From assembly GCA_964019135.1 (NCBI GenBank), contig OZ025248.1, positions 13,027,574 through 13,091,573 of the forward strand: a stretch of 64,000 nucleotides of DNA, read 5' to 3'. Source of the DNA: Arenicola marina (taxonomy: Eukaryota; Annelida; Polychaeta; Arenicolidae). Below, in pieces: positions 14,969 to 27,060 of this stretch (position 1 is its first letter; each line of letters opens with the position of its first letter). A model generated the notes under the pieces. That model saw nothing but the letters and a program-made list of their open reading frames with translations. It did no database searches and was not told where the DNA came from. The position numbers and the translations under genes are program-made.

Positions 14969-15385
14969 ATCACCGCGTGACGTGCTCACCGCGTGACGTG
15001 CTCACCGCGTGACGTGGTCACCGCGTGACGTGGTCACCACGTGACATGCTGACCGCGTGACGTGCTCACCGCGTGACATGCTCACCACGTGACGTGCTCA
15101 CCACGTGGCGTGCTTACCACGTGACGTGTTCACCACGTGACGTGCTCACCACGTGACGTGCTCACCACGTGACGTGTTCACCACGTGACGTTTTCACCAC
15201 GTGACGTGCTCACCACGTGACGTGCTCACCGCGTGACATGCTGACCGCGTGACGTGTTCACCACGTGACATGCTGACCGCGTGACGTGCTCACCACGTGA
15301 CGTGCTCACCACGGGACGTGCTCACAACGGGACGTGCTCACCACGGGACGTGCTCACCACGTGACGTGCTCACCACGGGACGTAG
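14969..15385. repeat. 16-bp minisatellite rich in CACGTG
   Basis: About 26 copies of a 16-bp unit, caccacgtgacgtgct, with a variant caccgcgtgacgtgct more common at the left side. The unit carries a palindromic E-box (CACGTG) next to a TGACGTG half-site. The two variants differ by one G/A change inside a CpG, as expected from deamination of a CGCGTG ancestor. Near the right end some units read ccacgggacg. Confidence 0.9.
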
Positions 15386-15444
15386 CTTGGTCAGCTAACC
15401 GATGGCATGAGAAGAGTCAGAGCGGGCTTCACCATTGTCGGGTC

Positions 15445-15632
15445 TCGTGTGTCTGGGCCACCCTCACCCCATCACCCTGCCTGGGCCACCCTCACCCCGT
15501 CACCCTGCCTGGGCCACCCTCACCCCGTCACCCTGCCTAGGCCACCCTCACCCCGTCACCCTGCCTGGGCCACCCTCACCCCGTCACCCTGCCTGGGCCA
15601 CCCTCACCCCGTCACCCTGCCCGTCTGAGCAC
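15445..15632. repeat. 28-bp C-rich minisatellite
   Basis: About seven copies of a 28-bp unit beginning gggccaccctcaccccgtca. The unit has no stops in the forward frames, which explains the overlapping short proline-rich open frames here. No gene is inferred. Confidence 0.9.
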
Positions 15633-15639
15633 CCACCCC

Positions 15640-16215
15640 TAAGACTGGCCCCTAAGGCTGGGCCGTCACCTCCTGGTCGGGGACTGAAGGCCTAGCCTCC
15701 CCGTCAATAGAGATACCGCCGTGCTACGCCGAGGGGAAAAGATGGCCAGTACACCTGTGCCGATCAAATATTCATACGCCGCGGTATAAGCTCCAGTGCG
15801 GCACACGCATCTTTGCAAGGATTTTTTTCTTGAGATTGAAGCACTATCGCAAAACCGATGGCTCTTCATCGGTTCAAAGTATTTATCATTCATTGGATGG
15901 CAACTCGAGATAATGAGACTGTGTGTATTTATTATTCAAGCGGAAGAGGAAGCTGGTACCACGTACTTGCTCTCTACGGTTTCACGGCACCAATTAATCA
16001 TCAGTTGGCCGTGAGGCACACACTCGCTTCCTCACATCATTTTTGCTTAACTCACGCATAGGGAAAAAATACAAACCCGCATCTCTGTTAAACAGCGGAA
16101 GCTGCAATGTTGTTTTTCCATAACGACAACGGTACGCAGCCCTCGATAGCCTGATAATAAGACTAGATGGTAACCATGGTGATAAGTGCTTCTACGAAGA
16201 CGCGATTGAAACCGC
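15640..16215. other. Unique sequence with no recognisable gene
   Basis: Moderately GC-rich single-copy sequence. The open frames are under 80 codons and overlap on both strands without recognisable domains. Nothing further could be supported. Confidence 0.55.
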
Positions 16216-16224
16216 TTTCGAGAA

Positions 16225-16315
16225 CGTGATGGCCAGTGGTGGCCGGTGATGGCCAGGGGTGGCCATTGATGGCAAGGGGTGGCCAGGGGCGGCCAGGGGT
16301 GACCAATGATGGCCA
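16225..16315. repeat. Short degenerate GGTGATGGCCAG repeat
   Basis: Roughly 90 bp of imperfect 9-12-bp units of the type ggggtggccagg and gatggccag. It is small and diverged. Confidence 0.7.
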
Positions 16316-16724
16316 GCTCGATTGTGTTAGGGGGGAGCTGAGCCTCGGGCCAGAGCCACCCACAGAGAGACTGCGATGGGAAGGAAGGGCCAGGCGGTCG
16401 GGGCAGCAGCTGGCCTTGACTTTAAGCCAAGAGACATGGGCTTGGGTGTCGCGGCATGGGCTCCAGTTCGCTCTCTTTTATGCATGGTTGTCACCACGGG
16501 TTGTCTCCGTGGGGGCTCCCCGGGATGGAGACGGATAGGGCGCTCACCCGGCGTGTTGTCTGACACCCCGGGTGGATCTGTCTGGGGGTGTACGCCCTAT
16601 CCACCGTCACCAGCCCCCTACCCTCCCCCCTGCCACTATCCCGACTGGACCCGGGTCGTCACGCCACTGCCATAGCAACCCGGATCACGCGCAGGAGAGG
16701 GCAGGACAATTGGGAACCCAAGTG

Positions 16725-17260
16725 TGTAGGGGTGTGGGGCTATGTGGGGGTGTGGGACTATGTGGGGTGTGGGACTACGTGGGGTGTGGGGCTATGTGGG
16801 GGTGTGGGGTTGGGGGATGTGGGAATGTGTGGGGCTGTGTGGGGGTGTGGGGTTGGGGGTGTGGGACTATGTGGGGGTGTGGGGCTCTGTGGGGGTGTGG
16901 ACTTGGGGGGTGCGGGTGTGAGGCTGTGTGGGGATGTGGGAATTAGGGGTTAAGGGGTTGGGTGTGTGGGGCTGGGTGGGGGTGGGAATGTGTGGGGTTG
17001 GTGATGTGGGGGGCTGTGTGGGGGTGTGATGGTATGGAGCTGTGTGGGAGTGGGTGCGGGTGTGGGAGTGTGGGTTGTGTGAGGGTGTGGGGCTGTGTGG
17101 GGGTGTGGAGCTGTGTGGGAGTGTAGGGTGTGGGGTTGTGTTGGGGTGTGGGAGTGTGGGGGTGTTGGGGTGTTGGGCTGTGCGGCTGTGTGTGGAGGGG
17201 CATTGGGCGATGTGGGGTTCTGGGGCGGTATGTGGAGTTGTATGTGAAGTGTGGACTCAG
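16725..17260. repeat. G-rich GTGTGGGG low-complexity tract
   Basis: About 530 bp dominated on the plus strand by ggggtgtggggct and tatgtggg units. There are many runs of three to five G separated by short spacers, so G-quadruplex formation is plausible (inference). Overlapping open frames on both strands follow from the composition. Confidence 0.85.
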
Positions 17261-18685
17261 AAATGGCTGGTAAGGGAGACACAGCTCGCTAGACTGATCA
17301 CAACAGGATATATTTATATGTTTGTTTTTAATCAGCAACCCACAGCCAACAGCTATCATCCAACAACTAGAAGCTAGCAGCCGACAAGCCGACCACTCCA
17401 GAGTCCAGAAAGACTAACCAGCAGCCACCTAGCAGATAATACCCAGCGAGCAGCAGCCAACGTCCACCAACCATGCACAACCTGCATCCACCGGCCGCCG
17501 TGGAGCCGGCCATAAGCAGCCGCCTCCACCCGGCGCGTCGCCTATGTTACAGCCAAGTCCTCGGACCTCATCGTCTCCGAACCAAACAGTCTGTCGTTGG
17601 TGTAAATATTTAATAAGGCCCTCCAGGCGTCGTGCTGGCCGCCGAGCCGAGAGTTCTGTTCCCTTGGCGCTTCACACTTCCAGAGTCCCCAAGTCACATG
17701 ACATTGCAACGCCGCGGCCATATGAGACAACCCAAGATGGCCGCCCGAGTTGCCTCGCATTGACACCTTGGCACGCCCACAGGATTGCAGCCAAAGGAAA
17801 CAAAGCAATGATTGGACCGACCTCTGCCCTAGCTGCGGGGCCACAATGATGATAGACCTGAAGGTGTTCTCATCAGATAGACTCTCATGGGGACGCTAGG
17901 TTGTTTTTTTCAAATCTGTGCGAACTTAATGACTTTGAAAACAATATATATGCAAACGAATAATACTACGCAACAATGATACGTTCTTATTGTGTAAAAT
18001 GGAAGTGCACAACAAAATATGAAGAAATGGCAGGCAGATTTAGAGTAATTTCCGACGATGTCTGACAGAGACGACAGTACCTCTTTAAAAATGTAATGAT
18101 AACCGGAAGTGTTTCCGACATCCGGGGACGCTTGGGGCTTCCGTGACGTCATAGAAAAAGGTCACCCGCAATCCTGCCCACCATCACGTGACCTTCTGCG
18201 CTCGAAAAAAAACGATGATGGCAACAAACGACTTCGGAGTGACGTACCATCTGCAAGCGGGGAGAGGCAGACGGCATGCAGTTTCCGCTGCTTGGACCGC
18301 CGAAACAGGCCATATTTTCATATTGGACCTTTGAGCCGATGTTGCACATGTGTGCTACGTTTGATGACGACGTTGTCGTGGTTGAGGTAAAGGGAACCTT
18401 CAGAATAATAAAGCCGTTTTTGAATATTGTTCTGCGTGAGAGAGATTTAAGAATAAATAAAGACGAAAGCAGCAAAGCAATTGGCACAACAAACTTAATT
18501 GTATGCGTATCTTGTTTAGCTGGCTATATCGGACATGGAATATGGCTGAAATCGCTTCCGTCATTAAATGGTGAGGCCATCAAACTGGGGTGAACACCCG
18601 CAGCCTGCACGCGGCCGTGTCTGGCTGGCGGGTCTGCTGGGCCACAGCGAAATGAATAAATACATAGAGAATTTCAGACGACGGA
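17261..18685. other. Single-copy region with no confident gene
   Basis: Several open frames of 80-110 codons overlap on both strands. One frame at 18276-18390 reads MQFPLLGPPKQAIFSYWTF and is followed by a GT that could be a donor, but I recognise no family and cannot join it to another exon. No repeats of note. Confidence 0.5.
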
Positions 18686-18689
18686 TCCA

Positions 18690-18850
18690 GGGCCGTCTCA
18701 TCACCACCCCCCCCCCCACCCCCCGCCCTCCGCCCCCTGCCTCCCCTCCCCTCCCTTCTCTCCAACCAGTCCCGTCTACTCATCCACTGCTTCCCACCGC
18801 CTCCCGTCTTCCTCTACCCGCCTCCTCCTCCCCCACCCTCCGAGCCTCCG
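18690..18850. repeat. C/T-rich low-complexity tract
   Basis: A cytosine-rich, polypyrimidine stretch of about 160 bp with runs of C up to nine. The open frames read proline/serine-rich only because of composition. Confidence 0.75.
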
Positions 18851-19589
18851 TCCGTGCCATCCCCCCGTGCCCACCGTGTCCCCATGGCCGGCTCGCCATG
18901 AGGCGTCAGCTGACGGCTCACCTAGCCATGACGACTGCTGCCGACCCGCCATCCCTCATTCCGCTCGCTGATGGGTATCAAGCCGGTTCCTCGTCCTCCT
19001 CCGTGTGTGAAACAACACCCTGTGTGTGACCCTTTTAACCTGCGTCTCTTCAGGTGGATAGTGAAGGTGGGGTGGCGTGGGGGGGGAGGGGGCTGGCGGT
19101 GGAAGATCGGGGATGGGGGTGGGTGCAAGGTTTGCGCTAGAATAATAACAGGATTAGGTCTGACGGTTTCTTGAGAATGTCCAATGAGACAGAAGGAAGG
19201 GGTGGGACGGGGTGGGACGGGCATGGGGTGGGGTGTGGCGGCGGGATCGGGCAGGGGGTGGGGGTATGCTTTCTCCTCAGCACCCGCCTATTGAATTCCG
19301 GGTTGCCATGACCAACAGGAAGGAGAGACCCCGGGGTGAGGGCCCGCGATGGTGATGACGTCATGATGACGTGATGTAACGTGATGTAACTACAAGTAGG
19401 TTAGTGTGCCCCCTTGTATTTCCAACGAATCAATGTTAGAAATATAGAAAGCATTCGATTGTTTTCCCCACTGTCTCGGGACGTACTGTACACCAATCAA
19501 TGGTAGCCTCTGGATAACCCTCTTACATTACGGCGACCATTGTTCCATCCTATATATGTTGACAAGGGCATGGCACTAAAACGGTAACG
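18851..19589. other. Single-copy sequence with short G-rich patches
   Basis: No gene recognised. Small G-rich runs lie at about 19076-19120 and 19200-19265, including ggggtgggacggggtgggac. Open frames are under 110 codons without recognisable domains. Confidence 0.5.
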
Positions 19590-21905
19590 GTAATTTATTA
19601 GCTTCATCACCATCACCTCCACCATCACCTCCATCACCTTCACCATCATCTCTACCACCTACATCACCTTCACCATCACCTCCACCATCACCCCTACCAT
19701 CACCTCCACCATCACCATCATCTCTACCATCACCTCCACCATCACCTCCACCATCACCTCCATCATCACCTCCACCATCACCATCACCTCCGTCACCTCC
19801 ACTATCACCTCTACCATCACCTCCGTCACCTCCACTATCACCTCCACCATCACCTCCACCATCACCTCCATCACCTCCACCATCATCTCTACCACCTCCA
19901 TCACATTCACCATCACCTCCACCATCACCTCCACCACCTCCACCATCACCCCTACCATCACCTCCACCATCACCATCACCTCTACCATCACCTCCACCAT
20001 CACCATCACCTCTACCATCACCTCCATCACCTCCACCATCACCTCCATCACCGCCACCATCACCTCCACCATCAACTCCACCATCACCTCCATCACCTTC
20101 ACCATCATCTCTGCCACCTCCATCACCTTCACCATCACCCATACCATCACCTCCACCATCACCTCCATCATCGCCTCCATCACCTCCACCATCACCTCCA
20201 CCATTACCTCCATCGCCTCCATCATCACCTCCACCATCACCTTCACCATCACCTCCACCATCATCTTTACCATCAGTTCCACCATCACCTCCACCATCAG
20301 CTCCACCATCACCTCCACCATCAGTTCCACCATCACCTCCATCATCACCTCCACCATCACCTCCACCATCACCTTCACCATCAGCTCTACCATCACCTCC
20401 ACCATCACCTCAACCATCACCTCAACCATCACTTCCACCATCACCTCCACCATCACCTCTACCATCACCTCCACCATCACCTCCACCATCACCTCCACCA
20501 TCACCTCTACCATCGCCTCCACCATCACCTCCATTATCACCTCCACCATCACCATCACCTCCACCATCACATTCACCATCACCTCTACCATCACCTCCAC
20601 CATCGCCTCCACCATCACCTCTACCATCATCTACACCATCGCCTCCACCATCACCTCAACCATCACCTCCACTATCACCTCCACCATCACCTCCACCATC
20701 AACTCCACCATTACCTCCACCATCACCTCCACCATCACCTCCACCATCACCTCAACCATCACCTCCACCATCACCTCCACCATCACCTCCACCATCACCT
20801 CCACCATCACCTCCATCATCACCTCCATTATCACCTCCACCATCACCTCAACCATCACCTTCACCATCACCTCTACCATCACCTCCACCATCACCTTCAC
20901 CATCACCTCTACCATCACCTCCACCATCACCTCTACCATCACCTCCACCATCACCTCTACCATCACCTCCACCATCACCTTCACCATCACCTCTACCATC
21001 ACCTCCACCATCACCTCCACCATCACCTTCACCATCACCTTTACCATCAGTTCCACCATCACCTCCACCATCAGCTCCACCATCACCTCTACCATCACCT
21101 CCACCATCACCTTCACCATCACCTCTACCATCACCTCCACCATCACCTCCACCATCACCTCCACCATCACCTTTACCATCAGTTCCACCATCACCTCCAC
21201 CATCAGCTCCACCATCACCTCCACCATCAGTTCCACCATCACCTCCATCATCACCTCCACCATCACCTCCACCATCACCTTCACCATCAGCTCCACCATC
21301 ACCTCCACCATCACCTCCATCATCACCTCCACCATAATCTCCATCACCTCTACCATCACCTCCACCATCAGCTCCACCATCACCTCCACCATCACCTCCA
21401 CCATCACCTCCACCATCACCTCCACCATCACCTCCATCATCACCTCCACCATAACCTACTTCACCTCCACCTTCACCTCCACCATCACCTCCACCATCAC
21501 CTCCACCATAATCTCCACCATCACCTCCATCATCACCTCCACCATCACCTCCATCACCTCCACCTTCACCTCCACCATCACCTCCACCATCACCTCCACC
21601 ATAATCTCCACCATCACCTCCACCATCACCTCAACCATCACCTCCACCATCACCTCCACCATCACCTCCACCATCACCTCCACCATCACCTCCATCACCT
21701 CTACCATCGCCTCCACCATCACCTCCATTATCACCTCCACAGTCACCTCCACCATCACCTCCACCATCACCTTCACCATCACCTCTACCATCACCTCCAC
21801 CATCACCTCCACCATCACCTCTACCATCACCTCTACCATCACCTCCACCATAATCTCCACCATCACCTCCACCATCACCTCCACCATCACCTCCACCATC
21901 ACCAC
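19590..21905. repeat. 12-bp CACCATCACCTC minisatellite
   Basis: About 2.3 kb of imperfect 12-bp units, mainly caccatcacctc with variants such as catcagctc, cataatctc and catcaccttc. The minus strand reads as long Met-Val-Glu-Val and Gly-Asp-Gly-Gly open frames, and these come only from the repeat. The strands are strongly biased: the plus strand has almost no G. Confidence 0.95.
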
Positions 21906-22185
21906 AGCCCTGCCCCACAACGCCTAAGCTGAACCATAGCTCCATCTCCCAGCCCCCAGCCCCCAGCCCCACCTGCCCCCAGACCCGACCCCAGACCCCA
22001 GATCCTAGACCCAGACCCCAGACCCAAGACCCCAGACCCCAGAACCCAGCCCCCAGAACCCATCCCCCAGCACCCGGCCCGCAGCCGCCGCCCCAACCCC
22101 CGGGGGAAGCCCCCAGCCCCCCCCCCCCCTCTCCAGCCCCCAGCCCCCAGCCCCCAGCCCGCCGCCTTAGCCCCCGGGGGCAACC
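21906..22185. repeat. C-rich CAGCCCC/CAGACCC tract
   Basis: About 280 bp of degenerate 7-8-bp units (cagccccc, cagacccc) directly next to the 12-bp array, ending near a CCCCGGGGG. Composition explains the open frames. Confidence 0.8.
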
Positions 22186-22319
22186 TTGAGCTCAGCCTGT
22201 CCAGCCTACTGCTGACCGCATCGATTATTGATGGCTTCTGTCGGAGGGTGGGGTGGGGTGGGGGTTAAGTTTACAGCATTGGTGGTTGATTAGGGTAAAA
22301 TTCGCATACATCATTACAG

Positions 22320-22790
22320 CTCCCGGTCTGGGGGAGGGGGGGAGTCTTCCGTCGCAGAGTCAGATGCTCGATCTGCGGGAGGGGGGGGGGGGCTGACTGA
22401 GGGTGTCACAGAGTAACAGCGGGAGGAGAGGGGGGGGGGCGCCCGGAGTAAGACGTAAGATACCCGGTCTGGATGGTGGGGGTGGAGGTGTCGCTGCCAT
22501 AGTCCGAGGGCCACAGAACCAAACACCCGGCCTGTATGGGTACAGGGGAAGGGGGAGGGGGTAGCGGTGTCACTGTCACAGTCAGAGGGCCACGGAATCA
22601 AACACCCGATCTGTAGGGGTAGAGGTGAAGGGCGAGGGGGTAAAGGGAGGTAGGGGTGTCACTGTCACAGCCAGGGGGCCACGAAAACAAACATTCGCTT
22701 CACGGGGGGTGGGGGGGGGGTGCAGCGTTGGGGGACATGGGGTGCGGGGGTCGCCGTCAGTCACAGTCAGAGGGTCACGTGATGAAACAT
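22320..22790. repeat. Degenerate 78-90-bp tandem repeat
   Basis: Four to five diverged copies containing gtcactgtcacagtcag and gagggccacggaatcaaaca followed by a G-rich stretch. The distances between equivalent points (22506, 22584, 22674) are 78 and 90 bp, with the G runs varying in length. Confidence 0.75.
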
Positions 22791-22799
22791 GGTTGGGGT

Positions 22800-23524
22800 C
22801 AAAGAAGCATTGTTAGTGCTTGGGTCGTATGGCCCCGTCATAAATCTAAAGCTTTCCGTTGTTTTTTATGGATTGAAATGACGTTTAACGTTGCGTTGTA
22901 CATATTTCAGCTGTCACGTGGTGCGTACAACTCACGTGGCTGTCTGCAGCAAACTAGCAAACTACGAAAGACGCCACTCGACTTGGATATGAATGTATGG
23001 CATTCTCCCCATCCCTCTCTCCCTCTCTCTCCCACCCTCTTTCTCTCTCTCTCTCTCCCTCTCCACCTCCCTCCCAGTGCTCCTCTTTCTCTATATCTTT
23101 CTCGCGGAATCGCCAATAAGAAAAAAAGCCTCCTGTGGCTAAAATGACAAGACAGGTATACTATGAAACTACTGTCTATTTATCATGTGGTCCCTTGACA
23201 TCCAGATGTACTCATTGACAATAGCTATATTGCCATATATCCGTTGTTGATTTCGAAATGAATAAACACAAATATCAAAATGTCTTACAAACGTTAATTT
23301 GTATAGCATCATCCATTTCTCCAAACTAAATGTGTTGTAAAGAGTTTGTTATTGGCCCCCTTATGTAATAAAGCCACTGAACGCTATTCATAAAACATTC
23401 TTATGCTACGCATCATATTTCCATGAGTCATTTTACAACTACCGACTCACAAACTGTGGCTTTCTATTTACCATTCCAATTAGATATAATAATAACGTTA
23501 ATTAGTAGCAATTGATATGGCATC
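22800..23524. other. AT-rich single-copy sequence with a CT microsatellite
   Basis: No gene recognised. A ctctctctc-rich patch lies at about 23000-23060. The remainder is AT-rich with only short open frames. Confidence 0.55.
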
Positions 23525-26235
23525 TGCAATGGTCACGTCGTCAGTAACTGCACAACAGTGGGCCCGCGAAACCACCTGCGTTAGCTGCAATGGTCACGTC
23601 GTCAGTAACTGCTCGACAGTGGGCCCGCGAAACCTCCTGCGTCAGCTGCCATGGTTACGTCGTCAGTAACTGCACAACAGTGGGCCCGCGAAACCTCCTG
23701 CGTCAGCTGCCATGGTCACGTCGTCAGTAACTGCACAACAGTGGGCCCGCGAAACCTCCTGCGTCAGCTGCAATGGTCACGTCGTCAGTAACTGCTCGAC
23801 AGTGGGCCCGCGAAACCTCCTGCGTCAGCTGCCATGGTCACGTCGTCAGTAACTGCACAACAGTGGGCCCGCGAAACCTCCTGCGTCAGCTGCCATGGTC
23901 ACGTCGTCAGTAACTGCACAACAGTGGGCCCGCGAAACCTCCTGCGTCAGCTGCAATGGTCACGTCGTCAGTAACTGCACAACAGTGGGCCCGCGAAACC
24001 TCCTGCGTCAGCTGCCATGGTCACGTCGTCAGTAACTGCACAACAGTGGGCCCGCGAAACCTCCTGCGTTAGCTGCAATGGTCACGTCGTCAGTAACTGC
24101 TCGACAGTGGGCCCGCAAAACCTCCTGCGTCAGCTGCAATGGTCACGTCGTCAGTAACTGCACAACAGTGGGCCCGCGAAACCTCCTGCGTCAGCTGCCA
24201 TGGTCACGTCGTCAGTAACTGCACAACAGTGGGCCCGCGAAACCTCCTGCGTCAGCTGCAATGGTCACGTCGTCAGTAACTGCTCGACAGTGGGCCCGCG
24301 AAACCTCCTGCGTCAGCTGCAATGGTCACGTCGTCAGTAACTGCACAACAGTGGGCCCGCGAAACCTCCTGCGTCAGCTGCAATGGTCACGTCGTCAGTA
24401 ACTGCACAACAGTGGGCCCGCGAAACCTCCTGCGTCAGCTGCCATGGTCACGTCGTCAGTAACTGCACAACAGTGGGCCCGCGAAACCTCCTGCGTTAGC
24501 TGCAATGGTCACGTCGTCAGTAACTGCTCGACAGTGGGCCCGCAAAACCTCCTGCGTCAGCTGCAATGGTCACGTCGTCAGTAACTGCACAACAGTGGGC
24601 CCGCGAAACCTCCTGCGTCAGCTGCCATGGTCACGTCGTCAGTAACTGCACAACAGTGGGCCCGCGAAACCTCCTGCGTCAGCTGCAATGGTCACGTCGT
24701 CAGTAACTGCTCGACAGTGGGCCCGCGAAACCTCCTGCGTCAGCTGCAATGGTCACGTCGTCAGTAACTGCTCGACAGTGGGCCCGCGAAACCTCCTGCG
24801 TCAGCTGCAATGGTCACGTCGTCAACTGCAATGGTCACGTCGTCAGTAACTGCACAACAGTGGGCCCGCGAAACCTCCTGCGTCAGCTGCAATGGTCACG
24901 TCGTCAGTAACTGCACAACAGTGGGCCCGCGAAACCTCCTGCGTCAGCTGCCATGGTCACGTCGTCAGTAACTGCACAACAGTGGGCCCGCGAAACCTCC
25001 TGCGTCAGCTGCAATGGTCACGTCGTCAGTAACTGCACAACAGTGGGCCCGCGAAACCTCCTGCGTCAGCTGCAATGGTCACTTCGTCAGTAACTGCTCG
25101 ACAGTGGGCCCGCGAAACCTCCTGCGTCAGCTGCAATGGTCACGTCGTCAACTGCAATGGTCACGTCGTCAGTAACTGCACAACAGTGGGCCCGCGAAAC
25201 CTCCTGCGTCAGCTGCAATGGTCACGTCGTCAGTAACTGCACAACAGTGGGCCCGCGGAACCTCCTGCGTCAGCTGCCATGGTCACGTCGTCAGTAACTG
25301 CTCGACAGTGGGCCCGCGAAACCTCCTGCGTCAGCTGCAATGGTCACGTCGTCAGTAACTGCTCGACAGTGGGCCCGCAAAACCTCCTGCGTCAGCTGCA
25401 ATGGTCACGTCGTCAGTAACTGCACAACAGTGGGCCCGCGAAACCTCCTGCGTCAGCTGCCATGGTCACGTCGTCAGTAACTGCACAACAGTGGGCCCGC
25501 GAAACCTCCTGCGTTAGCTGCAATGGTCACGTCGTCAGTAACTGCTCGACAGTGGGCCCGCGAAACCTCCTGCGTCAGCTGCAATGGTCACGTCGTCAGT
25601 AACTGCTCGACAGTGGGCCCGCGAAACCTCCTGCGTCAGCTGCAATGGTCACGTCGTCAACTGCAATGGTCACGTCGTCAGTAACTGCACAACAGTGGGC
25701 CCGCGAAACCTCCTGCGTCAGCTGCAGTGGTCACGTCGTCAGTTACTGCACAACAGTGGACCCGCGAAACCTCCTGCGTCAGCTGCAATGGTCACGTCGT
25801 CAGTAACTGCACAACAGTGGGCCCGCGAAACCTCCTGCGTCAGCTGCAATGGTCACGTCGTCAGTAACTGCTCGACAGTGGGCCCGCGAAACCTCCTGCG
25901 TCAGCTGCAATGGTCACGTCGTCAACTGCAATGGTCACGTCGTCAGTAACTGCACAACAGTGGGCCCGCGAAACCTCCTGCGTCAGCTGCAATGGTCACG
26001 TCGTCAGTAACTGCACAACAGTGGGCCCGCGAAACCTCCTGCGTCAGCTGCAATGGTCACGTCGTCAGTAACTTCTCGACAGTGGGCCCGCGAAACCTCC
26101 TGCGTCAGCTGCAATGGTCACGTCGTCAGTAACTGCTCGACAGTGGGCCCGCGAAACCTCCTGCGTCAGCTGCAATGGTCACGTCGTCAGTAACTGCTCG
26201 ACAGTGGGCCCGCGAAACCTCCTGCGTCAGCTGCG
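23525..26235. repeat. 61-bp minisatellite array
   Basis: About 44 copies of a 61-bp unit containing atggtcacgtcgtcagtaac, then tgcacaacagtgggcccgcg and aaacctcctgcgtcag. Two main variants (tgcacaacag and tgctcgacag) are mixed along the array, as are ctgcaatgg and ctgccatgg. Partial 21-bp units are inserted at about 24805, 25130, 25640 and 25905. Because 61 is not a multiple of three, open frames do not extend far. Confidence 0.95.
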
Positions 26236-26350
26236 TCTCGTTTATGATCGCATATCGTTACAGAGCTGCAATGAAACAATAGACGAAATCGAAAATTATA
26301 ATTATCAATAAGATTATAAATTTGAGATCAAAAAGAAAAACAATGGTTAT

Positions 26351-26578
26351 TATGGCGGGCCATCCTAACATTTATTCCCTAATTCTGGATATCAGGAAAT
26401 CAATTCTTGATATCAAGAATACAAAGCGTTATTTCTTGATATCAACAATACAATTCTTGATATCAAGAAATCAATTCTTTATATCAAGAAATCATTTTTG
26501 ATATCAAGAAATCAATTCTTTATATCAACAATTTGTACATACAGAATTAGGGAATAAATGTTAGTATGGCCCGCCATA
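26351..26578. mobile_element. 228-bp MITE with long terminal inverted repeats and 6-bp target duplication
   Basis: The ends are inverted copies of each other over about 37 bp: the left begins tatggcgggccatcctaac and the right ends ttagtatggcccgccata. GGTTAT flanks both sides (26345-26350 and 26579-26584), consistent with a 6-bp target site duplication. The interior is built of gatatcaagaaatcaattctt units that are themselves partly palindromic, so the element can fold along most of its length. It has no coding capacity. The transposase family is not identified. Confidence 0.8.
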
Positions 26579-26584
26579 GGTTAT

Positions 26585-27060
26585 TGTAACCTAGCCCCAA
26601 TTCTGCGGCTGTAACACGGGCACAAATCGGATAGGACCCTGTTTGATTTTTGACGCGATAATGCTGGGGGAGTGTGAGGCAAAGAGCTGTGACTTGTGAC
26701 CTGTGGCCCAAGACCTACCCTACCTCCTCCTATTTGATTGTCCTCCCGGGAGGAACCTGTGACCTATTCTGATAATGCCAGTACATCCCCCGGATATAGA
26801 TTTAGGCCGTGAGAATAAAACTGATCATCTAGGAGTGACCATGGTAGCTTATTTATTAGATCCAGAATTATTCATGTCGGCTAGTTCAACGAATTAAACT
26901 CGGTCCGCTCCCAACAGGGATATGTCACTGAGTCTTTAGTGTGGCTGGACAGGGTGTCGGCCGGTACTAGGTAGGGCTCCCGGGAGGTGGGGGGCGGAGG
27001 GGGCACTACCTTACAGCAGTGGCGGGCGTGTGCCGCCAGTGACACAGGGCATGTAGCGGC
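26585..27060. other. Intergenic, with a block shared with about 47.4 kb
   Basis: No gene recognised. The part around 26890-26955 (containing cggtccgctcccaac, gatatgtc and gtggctggac) resembles 47415-47490, so both are probably copies of one dispersed repeat. Confidence 0.5.

Noticed and set aside
18276..18593. Possible plus-strand exon MQFPLLGPPKQ
   Set aside because: No family recognised, no partner exon or acceptor found. Left as unsupported.
19576..21972. Met-Val-Glu-Val and Gly-Asp-Gly-Gly repeat proteins on the minus strand
   Set aside because: Products of the 12-bp CACCATCACCTC array only.
23525..26235. CRISPR-like array
   Set aside because: The units are head-to-tail copies with no unique spacers, and the context is an animal genome.
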